A DNA stretch of 64,000 nt, taken from assembly GCF_040412425.1 (NCBI RefSeq), contig NC_089777.1, positions 32,759,037 to 32,823,036 of the forward strand. The letters run 5' to 3'. Below are positions 1 to 13,933 of the stretch, piece by piece. The stretch is from Macrobrachium rosenbergii. Lineage: Eukaryota > Arthropoda > Malacostraca > Decapoda > Palaemonidae. Under the pieces are notes generated by a model. It saw nothing but the letters and a program-made list of their open reading frames with translations, had not been told where the DNA came from and ran no database searches. A program made the translations under genes and the position numbers. The first letter of the stretch is position 1. Each line of letters starts with the position of its first letter.

Positions 1-575
1 GAAATTATTATATTGATATATTAATTTCGACTAATAATAATATACTTGGAAATTAGAATACTGAAACATAATGGTTTTTTTAAATAGTGAAAATTAGTTT
101 ACTGAATACCTAATCTTTACCAAGAAACAAGTGATGGAACCTAATTTCTTGAATGCAAATTTACCCAGAAAAAAAACAATGGAAATTCGTTGACAAAAAG
201 ACTAAGCTTTACCGAGAAAAAATTGGAAATTAGGCTACTGAAATACTAATCTTCACCGCAAAATTACTGGAAATTAGTTGGATGAAAGGCTGATCTATAA
301 GTTCAGAAAAAAGAAAATTAGTTCGACGGAGGACTAACCTTTATCAAGAAAATGACGATAAACTATTTTGCTGAAAGACAAATCTTTGCTCGCAGAAAAG
401 ACTTGTAAAAAATCTATTCATTGTCAAAAAAATTTCTGGTCAACCAATCTGGTTACTCAAAAACTATTCTTTTTAAGAGGTAGTTTGAAGAGGAATTAAA
501 ATCACACTTTAAAGCTAAGAAATTACTGGAAAAAACAGTCTGTTTGTTGGCAGACTATTCTCCTCGATCATTAAT
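1..575. repeat. Degenerate 45-bp tandem array
   Basis: A motif like CTAATCTTTACCGAG recurs at about 110, 155, 202, 246, 290, 334 and 379, a steady spacing of 44-46 bases. A second anchor, GGAAATTAG, recurs in step at about 134, 181, 225, 270 and 313. Copies before 110 and after 380 are more diverged. The left end runs off the window, so the full length is unknown. The period is a multiple of three but stop codons are frequent, so I do not read it as coding. Confidence 0.7.
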
Positions 576-576
576 C

Positions 577-579
577 AAA

Positions 580-650
<71 letters not shown>

Positions 651-735
651 CATTATTATTATTATTATTATCATGGAAGAAGCCACAGGGGCCATAGTCT
701 TGTAATTCAAGCCTCCGAAGAATATGGTGTTCATT
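577..735 (-). mobile_element. 5'-truncated SINE (family 2) with (TAA)n tail
   Basis: Read on the minus strand, a conserved 3' body (about 735 down to 672) ends in a (TAA)n tail (671-577). The body shares words such as CCACAGGGGCC and AATTCAAGC with the longer copy at 11851-12096, in the same order and next to the same kind of tail. The tRNA-like head seen in that copy is absent here, so this is a 5'-truncated insertion. No target-site duplication is evident. Confidence 0.65.
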
Positions 736-1315
736 AGGAAAAAGTAACAGAAGCTAATGGGAAATACTATAGCATTTGAAAAACATTGCAATAAAGGATG
801 AGTATGATAATGCTAAAGAATCTTGTAAAAAGAAAAATTGGCTGATGAAACACCCTTCACACGATGTCAAAAAACTGAAATATCACTTAAATATGGACAA
901 GCAGAAATTGCCTTCTAAAACGATAAAAAAGGTGACTCAAACCATGTAACAGAAAATAATAATGATTATAATAGTAATCATTTGTGTTAAAGAATTTCAT
1001 TGGATTTACTAAATAACCCAGAGTGTATTTCAGCAAAAAGCTTTGCTGGTCGATATCACTACGCAAGTAGGTATAGGTATAAAAACACACACACGCACAC
1101 ACTCCACCAGGTAGACTGCACAATGCAAAGTGGGTTATGTGCATCATAACAAAGGTATCTTTTAGCTATGGGCATAAATACCAAAGCCAAAAATACAGGA
1201 CTATATATGTATAAGTGCATATACTGATGTATACACAGGAATGTATATTTTGTCAATATTTGTATTATTGTGCATACAGAATAAATATGAATATATGCAT
1301 AAGCAAAGTAACTAA
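736..1315. other. AT-rich unique stretch
   Basis: Unique-looking sequence with a short (CA)n tract near 1085-1100. I see no coding frame with plausible composition, no RNA gene and no repeat shared with the rest of the window. Confidence 0.5.
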
Positions 1316-1637
<322 letters not shown>

Positions 1638-1739
1638 CAGAGACACCCCAAATGCCCCCTTCCCTTTTGCTTTTGCCTCCCCTCCTCCAACTCCAACTCC
1701 AACCTCCCAAACCTCTCGCCTCCCCCCTGAACCTCTGAA

Positions 1740-1935
1740 CATATTCCCTAGCCGGTTTTGCCTCTGGGGATAAAAACCGGCCGGGCCTTGGGGGCAGAAA
1801 ATGGGAGTTCCGTGTAAGTTGTCAGCGCGAGTCCAGACTGCGAGGAGAGACCGGCATCGCTCGACTTGTTCGGCAGATTTCGTCCGGATTTCAGAGAGTT
1901 TCGGTCAGTGGCAGTGACTGGTGGAGGTAAGGGAT
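1740..1935 (+). promoter_or_regulatory. Candidate TATA promoter and untranslated first exon
   Basis: GC- and CpG-rich island in AT-rich surroundings. GATAAAAAC at 1769-1777 is a plausible TATA box, which would place a start site near 1800. The following sequence has no long open frame, as in a 5' untranslated exon, and reaches GGTGGAG|GTAAGG at about 1921-1932, a near-consensus splice donor with the GT at 1927-1928. Seen: composition, TATA-like word and donor. Inferred: that these form one transcribed exon of a plus-strand gene whose later exons I cannot identify. A chance combination is possible. Confidence 0.35.
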
Positions 1936-2089
1936 CGGGCGGGCGATGTGAGATATCTCCTCGATGAGATTTGGAGTGATTGAGCAGAATTAAGTGAAGA
2001 AATGTTGGGTATTCGAATATAGCAGGGGGGAAGTAAAGTCCTATCCCACTTTGTCTGTCGATGATCCTTATTGCATGTTATCCCTCAAG

Positions 2090-2338
2090 CTAATTTGCCA
2101 TATTAGATTGTAAATAAGCGTTGGATGTTATTTTGGAGGTGCTCAATAAAGCTCCTAGAACCGCAACTAGCTTCTTCAAAGACGTAACCTGACGCACCTC
2201 CGAGACAAATCTAAACCTTAGCGGCCTGGCCAGCAAGGCTCTAATCCGCTCGTCGCCCGTCTTGATTAGCCTCAGGTACCGGCGAAGGCTGCCCAGGGGA
2301 CTACAGTTGTCGAAAACGTTGGTGCATGTGTAGGACAA
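2090..2338 (-). other. Open frame of unknown nature, possible exon
   Basis: A minus-strand frame is open from about 2430 to a TAG at 2090. It encodes a basic, leucine-rich peptide (for example RRYLRLIKTGDERIRALL) in GC-richer sequence. On that strand it follows a long pyrimidine tract, the complement of (AG)n at 2447-2493, so an acceptor could lie upstream. I do not recognise a family, and codon third positions are no richer in GC than the local sequence. It may be a chance open frame downstream of the candidate first exon on the other strand. Confidence 0.15.
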
Positions 2339-2441
2339 GTCAGAACAAATGTAAAACCCGTGGCGAGAAACGCGACAACCCCGTAGCGGTCTTGCACGGG
2401 GGCTCGCCGAGGAAGAACAGCAAAAGAGGCGTGTGGCAGAA

Positions 2442-2446
<5 letters not shown>

Positions 2447-2493
<47 letters not shown>
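2447..2493. repeat. (GA)n microsatellite
   Basis: Nearly uninterrupted AG dinucleotides over about 47 bases. Confidence 0.95.
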
Positions 2494-2494
<1 letters not shown>

Positions 2495-2768
2495 TAAAAG
2501 GGAGGTAGAAAGAATAGTGGAAGAGGAAGTGGAAGCGAAGGATATCTAGGATCACATCGGTATCAGACTTCCATCGACTAACAATTTGTTCTTTGGTGTC
2601 TTCGTCGGATATGACTACTATTTTTTCTTCTGTTGTTGTTGAACCATACAAATCTCTTTAACAATAGCAAAGCGTATAATAGCAGATGCTAGCCTTTCTT
2701 TGAAAATAAAATCTGTATTTAAAAAATTCTCGAAAAATGACGGAAGTTTATTTTCAAGAATTGAGCAT

Positions 2769-2769
<1 letters not shown>

Positions 2770-2825
<56 letters not shown>
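2770..2825. repeat. (TC)n microsatellite
   Basis: Uninterrupted TC dinucleotides over about 55 bases. Confidence 0.95.
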
Positions 2826-2829
<4 letters not shown>

Positions 2830-3710
2830 GTCTGTCTCCATTCGCTCTATTTTCGTATATCACCTGTCATGACAACTGCAGCATAATATGCAATATTATG
2901 TATATTCATCGCAGTTTTTTTTCATCCCGGTCTCAGGTTTTGTTTTCGTTCGCCAGGCGCTTATAAAATCTGAAGTTTGGAGAAGCGCATCATACTTTTT
3001 GAATAATATAAATCCCGAACACACACCAAGAGACATCGTGAAATAAGCTTTTCTCTTTCCCCTCTCTGAATTCCCAGAATATAAAAAAAAAAGCGTAGCG
3101 GACATACGCACTTACACATACACATACACACACGAGCGCGGTCGCGCACGTGGGAGGAAACACAAGAGCACAAAATAACAAGGCCGCGACAGAAATTTTC
3201 CCATTTCCATAAAAGCAGAAACTAACCACATTTCAACTCCGAAATGAGCAGCGTTACAAAACTCCGACCAAACAAGAAAGTGGTTTCGAAAGCGGGAGTT
3301 CAGTCGGCGAACAACACTGGATAATATATGTGTTTTTGGACGCCACGGTCACACGACTACCCCTCCCCTCTACCCTGAACCCCCACCCACACCCCCACCC
3401 CAACCCCATCCCACTATCCACACTCTCTCTCTCTCTCTCATTTTTCGGAATCCCGAGTTTTCCACGGTTATGTAATTGTTGTACTGAAATTTTTATTATG
3501 TGGTTTATGATCCTGCATGGAGGAGGAGAGGGGAAAAATAGGATAATGCTGTTGATTTTACCCGCCATTGCTTTTTTTACTCCCTCCTGAAAAAAGGCAG
3601 GTATAGTAGGTTGCTAATGGATGACCTGAGAGGGTTGGGTCAGTTAATCTGAATATGAGTTTTGTTCTCTGTATTGTTATGATCTGTTGCCGCACACACT
3701 GAATATGTGT
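2826..3710. other. Unique stretch with short simple repeats
   Basis: Contains a CA-rich tract (about 3112-3132), a C-rich CACCCC-type stretch (about 3360-3415) and a short (TC)n (3423-3440). No supported gene. Confidence 0.5.
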
Positions 3711-3711
3711 G

Positions 3712-3805
<94 letters not shown>

Positions 3806-3829
3806 CATATATATATGTATATATATATA

Positions 3830-3883
<54 letters not shown>

Positions 3884-3892
3884 TATATACAC

Positions 3893-3951
<59 letters not shown>
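3711..3951. repeat. (TA)n array
   Basis: About 240 bases of TA dinucleotides broken by occasional G or C substitutions (near 3800-3832 and 3880-3897), which suggests an older, diverging array. Confidence 0.95.
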
Positions 3952-3957
<6 letters not shown>

Positions 3958-5208
3958 ACAACACTCGTCTGATCATTTTCCTTATCAGTGCAGGGTATTT
4001 GGTGACATGCACACCAAGCAGACCAGCGGGTATGCTATTATTCTCTCTTCCCAGATTCAAACAGGAGACAAAATGGTGATTGTCCTTGGCCTAAGGAGTA
4101 GAAGCCCACATGCCTTTCGGGGAGCATTCCCTCCTAACCAAGGGATCCACAACACTGACCCAGACCTTCTTTTTCCTCTAAGATACCAAATACCTCTTAG
4201 GCAGAAATATGTTGTACCATTTAGTAGCACCACAGTCTTCAGTAGATGGACTGGCTAGTTCATGTCGTGGCCATTGGTTTCAAGAGTAAGAGGTTCATCA
4301 GCCATTTGAATGGCATTTCCCACCCCAGTGGGCTCACAACCCTCTACTAGGTGCTCTTCTGCCTTGAGAGACAGTTTGGCACTTCCCAAAGCATGAATGT
4401 ATAGGTAGTGACACTTACTACTGAGCAGTGGAATGCAAGAAAAACCGTTTAATCTGTTGACAGGAACTTTTCATATAGTATGGAGCAGGAGAAGAATTCA
4501 TTGGGTGAAAAATATGGAGATATTAAGCTGAAAAAATAGGATATATTCTGTATATGTATATTGTATTTATAAAGATGTAAATGAATATTTGTATTTTATA
4601 ACTACCATGACCAATGCTATAATTATGTATGAAGGTACGGTTTGTATCCCGATGCAATGGATCTGATAGTGGTATTTAGTTGTGTATATATTTTTAATAA
4701 AATGCTAATTATATTAATGATATATGTACATGTATTATATATCATATAAAAATAAAATTTTCATTCATGTAATTTTTAATTAAAGGTGCAGTTAGCGGCT
4801 GAGGATTGCTACCCGCAACGGTGATTGGTACAAAAATTGTGTATTTATACATGCTAGTCTTGTACATTTATGTTGTCCATCATTGCCTTTACTTTTATTT
4901 TGTCATTATGTACTTATAATTTCTGTAAAAAAAACTTATAATCAGCATGCATTATGTGTACAAGCAAGGGTTGTGCGCGTGTTAAAATCAGTTCTAAACT
5001 ACGACCTGGTCAAAAGTCCAGGTGTACTGGCATCGCTGGTGGCTTGCACTTGTTGTTGTTTTTAGTTTGCTTTATTAGAATTATTTATCTTATCTTTTGA
5101 ATTTTTTCGCTAATCTATCTATCTTTAAAGAATAATATACTTACTTTACTTTATTAAAATGAATTAATTTACCTCTTGCATTATCACCTATATATGTATA
5201 ATTATATG

Positions 5209-5211
<3 letters not shown>
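3952..5211. other. Unique stretch, no supported gene
   Basis: Mixed-composition DNA. A frame at 4007-4258 is open on the plus strand, but I recognise no family and see no splice or promoter context. Sequence after 4530 is strongly AT-rich. Confidence 0.4.
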
Positions 5212-5258
<47 letters not shown>

Positions 5259-5331
5259 ATAATTTAAATATATACATATATTTTATATATATATATATAT
5301 TACATATACAGGGTATATGTACATATATGTG

Positions 5332-5386
<55 letters not shown>

Positions 5387-5413
5387 TATATATATATTTA
5401 TATATACATTAAC

Positions 5414-5450
<37 letters not shown>

Positions 5451-5455
5451 ATATG
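5212..5455. repeat. Broken (TA)n array
   Basis: Several TA runs separated by short non-repeat stretches (5252-5290, 5302-5337, 5385-5415). Confidence 0.9.
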
Positions 5456-5809
5456 CATAATGAATGATTTCAGAATATTTTTGAGTCATATGATCTCAAA
5501 AATCTGAGCATACGTCATCGTTACCTTCAGGTTTTATATTTTTCATTTGATCTAAGACTCCCGAGAGGATGACGACGGAGCTCTTTTACTATCCTAAAGG
5601 AGATTCACCTTCTGAAGGATTTTCGCTAATAGATTACGTCAGTGTTTCTGAAGATCGTTAATATTTGAGGGAATATTTAAAGTGGGAGTTCTAATAATAA
5701 TAAAAATAATATATTAATAATAATGAAATTCACACTATTAGCTTCACGAATCAGCAACAATATTACACAAACCTTAGAATCATACACCTCAGTTTACACA
5801 TGCACATAT

Positions 5810-6046
5810 ATATACACATATAAATGCATGCACGCACACACACTCACACAGATATATATATATGTATCTATGTTTGTATATATATTTATGTGTGTGTGTT
5901 GTGGGTGTGCTTGTGTGTGTACATATACATAAATATATATAAATTAATAATTAAATATGTATATACATATATATTCATAAATAATGTATATATATAGTAT
6001 ATATATGTATATATAGATAAATACACACACACATATATATATATGA
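5810..6046. repeat. Mixed TA/CA/TG simple-repeat tract
   Basis: Interspersed TATA, CACA and TGTG runs, including a TG-rich tract at about 5888-5922. A simple-sequence region of low coding potential. Confidence 0.75.
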
Positions 6047-8660
6047 AATCATACAAATTGGCACATTCACATTTTTCACACCGCTAGGGATTATCATAAT
6101 ACCATTCTCTACCGTCTATTCTGTTTTTTTTTATTAATTCCTTCTAGTTTCACGGAAGAGTTAATCAAGTTCCTAGCTAGTTAGGTTCCTTGTTACTAAA
6201 GTTGAAAATGGATAAATCAAGAACTATATTTTTGAAGTGATATTGAACTTTTTATTGATTTTATCTTTGATTTTCTCTCCATATTTCTATCTCCCTTTTA
6301 TTTATCTTTTCACGTATAAATATATTTGAATGCCTTAGGAATAGTAAAGGCCATATAAAGTACTATTTCCATTTATTTCTATTTGTAATATGCACACATT
6401 TCTACGGAATTATTTAATAAAAAAAAACCATATACTCGCCAGTAAAACTTCGAAGTCACTGAATATCCATATTTAAATTTCAAATAAAAACAAGCTAAGA
6501 ATACAGGAGTATAGTAACATACATATTGAAGTAACAAATAATTAGATAAATGAATAAACGCAGGTGAGAAATATCTGAAAAAAATTAAGGAATATTGCTT
6601 GTATTTATAATATTATGACCCTCCTAACCTTACAGTACACGCACCAAGATCCACAGGGCTGTAAAATCGGTTTTTCTGCTGAACATAGAAAAGACTGAGA
6701 CACCAGTAATGCTGGCCAGTGTGACCAAGGTCTAGAAGGTGTAAAAAACTTTGTCACGTCAACGGAATATCGATGCTGAGGCTTTGCTAATCAGCGTAGA
6801 GGAAGAAACAACAAAGACAACAATAGAAGCCACCCGTGGAAACCAAATTTTTGGAGGACAGCCAAGCAGAATGTCATTCGACGATAGTCTGGATCACATT
6901 TGCCAAGCTGGGTTAAGAAAACCAACGCTTTGGGGCATTTATTATAGAAAATGAAGATCACTGGGGGAGAAAATGTCTCAGCAATGATAGAATATAAAAT
7001 CTAAACAGAGTAACCCTAACGTTATCTCTGTGTTCATGATGGATCTGACAACCATAGGAGATATGATTTTTACTTCTTCGATAAATAAAGTTTGAAATCG
7101 CTGATCTTGTCAGTAACTCTCGGTAATTGCAGTAATAATAATACTAGAAGAGAAATGTTTAATATCTCTTATTATGAATGCAGAATTATGCATCGATTTA
7201 TATATATTGCCAAAACTCATCAAGAGACCTTCCTCTTATTTTACAATTTGCTTCCACAACTCCAACAAATATTACCTCTGGTTTGAATTGCTGCAGGAAG
7301 AAATAACCCTAGTTTTTTTTTAAGAAAAAGTTAAGTATCTGTGTTATCATGAAACTGTCTACAGTAACAGTTCTATGCACCGTCAGCCATATATGTACGG
7401 ACATTATGACTGAAAAAAGGCAAGTAAAATTAAATATATGACATAGGTTGAAAAAACCATACTAAATGGTAGAAGATAATGAAAGTCAAAGCTATATCTG
7501 ACCAACCAACCCAAAGATTGAAAACACTCAAAGAATATTTTATTTTTAAACCAGAAACTAAATACTGAAAAGCCCAGTGAGAGCAGATAACGAAAGAAAA
7601 TGAAGGCAAAGGAATTGAAACTACATAACGTAAATAAGAAATTGAAGTAAATAAAAAGCCAAAGCACGACTAAACCAGCATAAAGACGCACAAAGAAAGC
7701 AGAAAAAGCAAAGAAAAGAAAATGTCTGGGGACCAACGAAACAGCAGCGTGGTAATGAGACAAGCTAATTAGAGAATTGCACATCCATGTCCATTGCGTA
7801 CGCATTAGGATATGGAGTGTTCCCTGGAATGTGCCTTCATTTATCTGCAGCAAATGTAATGGGCCTTTTTATATTCGTTATTTTCTCGCTCTCCTGTGCT
7901 ACAGAACTTTCTACCTAAGCCGGAAATAATGGGGTGTCTTCTAAGACCGTTTTGGCGTCGATTGATGGCAAAGAATTTAGTTTGCTTCGTCGTTTCCTTG
8001 AAAAGACCATGTAGGATTTTCCCTACATTTCCACTCATTGACGATATATTGTTATTATTATCTTTATCATTGTTTCTATTGTTATTTCTGTTGTTATAGT
8101 TGTTGATAACCTGTGTTCATATAACTTATGTAATGCTACAGAAGTTGGTATTATTATTATTATTATTAATTTAACAGTGTTCGTACTATCTGTGCTGTTT
8201 TTAAGGTTGTTATTCACAGGTACCTATGTTAATCCCCCACCACCTCTTATTCACTGTTTTATCTACAAATTCGATACAAATGCTCGTATCATTCTCAAAT
8301 GGAAATAAATTAATGTTTTTATTGAAAAATAGTTATACATCTCTGAAGATATTGAAACGATATTTGGTTCGCAGATAATCACTTACCAAAGTAAACGTAA
8401 TAGCAGAGACGAAATCATTCTTCTTCTTTGTAAGTTATTTGGCGTGAGGACGCGGCGCCCTCACCGGCAGGATTCGGAATTTGTAATCAGCCGAAGAGGA
8501 AATCATGAATAAGCGGTACAGCGCTTGCCTCACGTTTTCTAGGTCCGTGGGATCACTCCTCGCCTGCACCCACTAGTCATTTAACTGTAAATGGGTAACA
8601 AAGTCTGCTGGGATCAATTTAAACAAGTAAAAAATGCGTCGAAGTTTCTTCGGCGCAATC
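6047..8660. other. Long AT-rich unique stretch
   Basis: No recognisable gene or repeat family. A 67-codon plus-strand frame at 6751-6954 has a mixed, protein-like composition but matches nothing I know. T-rich minus-strand frames at 7404-7853 reflect A-rich sequence on the plus strand. A short (ATT)n lies at 8149-8168. Confidence 0.4.
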
Positions 8661-8661
8661 G

Positions 8662-9010
8662 AGTTTTCTGTTTAGCGTATAATGCTGTATGAAACTCTCA
8701 GCCACAGCCCATGAAACTCCCAGCCCCGGACCATGAAAATTTCAGCCACGACCCGTTGGTGGTCTGTGTCGTTGGCACCTATAGCAGTGCCAGACGCACT
8801 ATCATGGCTAACTTTAACCTTAAATAAAATAAAAACTACCGAGGCTAGAGGGCTGCAATTTGGTACGTTTGATGATTGAAGGGTGGATGGTGAACTAACT
8901 AATTTGCAGCCCTCTAGCCTCAGTAGTTTTTAATATCTGAGGCGGACAGAAAAAGTGGGGACGGACAGACAAATAGCCATCTCAGTAGTTTTCTTTTACA
9001 GAAAACTAAA
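8662..9010. mobile_element. MITE-like element with terminal and internal inverted repeats
   Basis: The ends carry matching short inverted repeats: AGTTTTCTGT near 8671 and ACAGAAAACT near 8999. Inside, ACTACCGAGGCTAGAGGGCT (8837-8856) is mirrored near 8909-8929 by AGCCCTCTAGCCTCAGTAGT, so the centre can form a stem. I recognise this as a dispersed decapod repeat of the type often found beside microsatellites. It has no coding capacity, as expected for a non-autonomous element. Family membership is not established. Confidence 0.6.
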
Positions 9011-9110
9011 GAATGGCATAGGGCTAACAACCCCATTCCTAACGACTCTCTGAAAATCAGGAGGCTGTACCCTTCTGGTACCACCCTTCAAAAAGAGAAA
9101 ACACTTATGT

Positions 9111-9113
<3 letters not shown>

Positions 9114-9193
<80 letters not shown>

Positions 9194-9196
9194 CAA
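9114..9196. repeat. (TA)n array
   Basis: About 80 bases of TA dinucleotides immediately left of a palindromic element. Confidence 0.95.
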
Positions 9197-9203
9197 GATA
9201 TAA

Positions 9204-9471
9204 ACGTCCTTAATATCAATTCGCTCTAACTAAATAATATATTTTCATATATGTTACATTTTTTAGTTGATAATAAGTTCGTCGTCCCGTGGGCCCGAAC
9301 CAGTTGGCCGTGTGGGTAAAGGCGTCACTGTAGTCCTGAGTTCTTGTCTTTCGTTGGTTCGAGCCCACGGGACGATGAACTTATTATCAACTAAAAATTC
9401 CCCTTCGGTAACATATATGAAAATATATTATTTCCGAGGTAGAGCGAATTGGATATTAAAGGACGTTTGTA
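9204..9471. mobile_element. Palindromic tRNA-like element
   Basis: Two arms (9204-9300 and 9355-9471) are inverted copies of each other with high identity. The right arm has an extra segment of about 11 bases near 9398-9408. The loop side contains TGGCCGTGTGGG (about 9305-9316), close to a tRNA A box, and GGTTCGAGCCC (9356-9366), a good B box. The minus strand carries a near B box at the mirrored position. This could be a tRNA-derived SINE head flanked by inverted arms, or two head-to-head copies. No acceptor-stem/CCA context supports a real tRNA gene. Confidence 0.65.
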
Positions 9472-11850
<2,379 letters not shown>

Positions 11851-12096
11851 TATTATTATTATTATTATTTCAGTAGATGAAACCTATTCGCATGGAATAA
11901 GCCCACAGGGGCCACTGGTTTGAAATTCAAGCTTCCAAAGAATGTTGGTTTCAACCTCCCACCGCAGACCCCACATGCAGCAGTAGCTGATCATGATACA
12001 GAGCCAGTGATTTTTCATCGCCCTGGGGGAGAAGCGAACCAGCGACAAATGAGTGGCATGTCACGACACTAACCACTTATACCAGTGTACCATCAT
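11851..12096 (-). mobile_element. tRNA-derived SINE (family 2), near full length
   Basis: On the minus strand the element starts with a tRNA-like head. The A box TGGTATAAGTGG (complement of 12073-12084) fits the TRGYNNARNNGG pattern exactly, and GGTTCGCTTCTC (complement of 12029-12040) is a B box with one departure. A conserved body follows (about 12020 to 11872), containing words such as GCCCCTGTGGGCTTATTCCA, and a (TAA)n tail (11851-11870). The copy at 577-735 shares the body and tail. I recognise the body from decapod repeats. Internal Pol III promoter plus simple-repeat tail is standard SINE structure. I could not find clear target-site duplications. Confidence 0.75.
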
Positions 12097-13106
12097 GCAG
12101 CATCAAAGCATCCGTATCATGGAGCATTTTCATGATATACACAGTATACGAGTATGTAACTTCCCTCCAAGAGGGAAGACCAGAACTCTTGCCAATTATT
12201 TTTTATCAGAATATCCTGAACAGACATTCTAAGAAAGGGGAAATACGGCTCGTGTGAATTATTTGATCTTAAATAATTATTGTAGTTGGAGAGAGTCATA
12301 GTTAAAGAAGCTGGACAGCGTTGTGGGAAGGGGTCAAAATGTAAATATCAAGACGAGAAGTGAAAGGCTGAAAGTAATAGAACACTTCAGGTGGTATCCC
12401 TTTACTGAGTGAAATGGGTCATAAATGATTGTCTACTTTTATGGAAAATATTCACCTACAATTAATTCATTCCTTGAACAGACATAACAGCATCTTTTAC
12501 GCACTCACATTACGAAAGATATCTCTGATACAGACAAAAAATATCGCGCTTTGCTAACTCTTCTTCATAAAATGCCAACCGCTGGCAGAAATGGTACCTT
12601 TGATGCTATGAAACAAACCGCCCTTCAGTCCCAATTGATATCTACACTATTAATTTTGTTTAAAGAGCCAACGCTATATTTCAACTGTGCATTCTAAATA
12701 TTGCTTACTCAGGTCTAGCGATCGCTTTGGAGAACGAGGTTCCCCGAACACCAACGTTGATTATTGATGGCGAAAGGGACTTTTGATGTGGCATCGCCGA
12801 CTTACAATTCCGCCAAATATCATTCACACCAGATCTCTTCTTCGTTGTGGCTGCTGACAATTATTCGATTTTCGAAACTATTTGCTTTCTAGCTACTATT
12901 ACATCTTTGTTAATATCTGAACTATTTGCTATTAATGTACGGGGCTTCTTGGCTGGTAGGTTTGACTGGACAGGCCTTATGCCAGCAAGGGCCCTTGCAA
13001 TAAACAAGAGTGGTGAGAAAGGTTGTAAGATGGCTGGTTCAGGGACTGCTTCTAATTTGAGGGAATTTGTGTTGTTGGTCAGGTTAATAATCTTTGAAAT
13101 TATTAA
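12097..13106. other. Unique stretch
   Basis: Mostly unique DNA. Positions 12969-12998 carry a short motif (CTTATGCCAGCAAGGGCCCT) also found near 20504 and 47983. A plus-strand frame from 12847 spans it but shows no family resemblance. Confidence 0.45.
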
Positions 13107-13131
13107 TAATAATAATAATAATAATAATAAC
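13107..13131. repeat. (AAT)n microsatellite
   Basis: Short run of AAT trinucleotides. Confidence 0.85.
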
Positions 13132-13344
13132 AGCCAAGAATTAGCAATCTGTACATACATACATAGACACATACCCAATTTTTTTTACCATACGCCCTTT
13201 CCCCTATTGATTGAGGTGACGCCGAAAAGTACAACCTTCTGGTTTTTCAGCAAGTCTTAAAGGATGCTGTTTCTAGCCCTAAACTGTTTTTCATGTTCAC
13301 AACGGATGCTGGTACCCATTTGCAATTGAGTAAACTTGTGAGTA

Positions 13345-13415
13345 ACGGTCTGATAGCAAACTGTCCCAGTAACCGTCAACCTGAGCACTGTACCACTCAG
13401 CTACGGCGTCATACA
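13345..13415 (-). mobile_element. tRNA-like fragment, A box only
   Basis: On the minus strand GCCGTAGCTGAGTGGTACAG (about 13409 to 13390) contains TAGCTGAGTGG, a perfect A box in the context usual for tRNAs and tRNA-derived SINEs. I see no B box at the expected distance, so this is probably a decayed or truncated SINE head, not a tRNA gene. It directly abuts a CATA/TA array. Confidence 0.4.
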
Positions 13416-13540
<125 letters not shown>

Positions 13541-13716
13541 ACACAACCATTTGTATCTATACATATTTCTGCGCAACATATTCTACCGGTATTCAGCTCA
13601 GTGTTTAACTATCTTAAAATGTAAGCACAGCAAGAAAATATACTTGCTATATTTCAGGTACAATATAATTACGAAATCACTTAAATATTGTCATATTTTC
13701 AAAGGGACAGTATACT

Positions 13717-13718
<2 letters not shown>

Positions 13719-13803
<85 letters not shown>
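13719..13803. repeat. (TA)n array
   Basis: About 85 bases of pure TA. Confidence 0.95.
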
Positions 13804-13807
<4 letters not shown>

Positions 13808-13868
13808 ATGTATTTATATATACATACATATATATCTATATATTTGTGTGTATTTATATATTTATATA

Positions 13869-13870
<2 letters not shown>

Positions 13871-13931
<61 letters not shown>
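13871..13931. repeat. (TC)n microsatellite
   Basis: About 60 bases of TC following a TA-rich lead-in. Confidence 0.95.

Positions 13932-13933
<2 letters not shown>

Noticed and set aside
7404..7853. Membrane protein gene on the minus strand
   Set aside because: The Phe/Leu-rich peptide results from A-rich plus-strand sequence. No start context, splice signals or family motif.
9301..9372. Functional tRNA gene
   Set aside because: A and B boxes are present, but the flanks form the palindrome arms and not a tRNA acceptor stem with standard arms.
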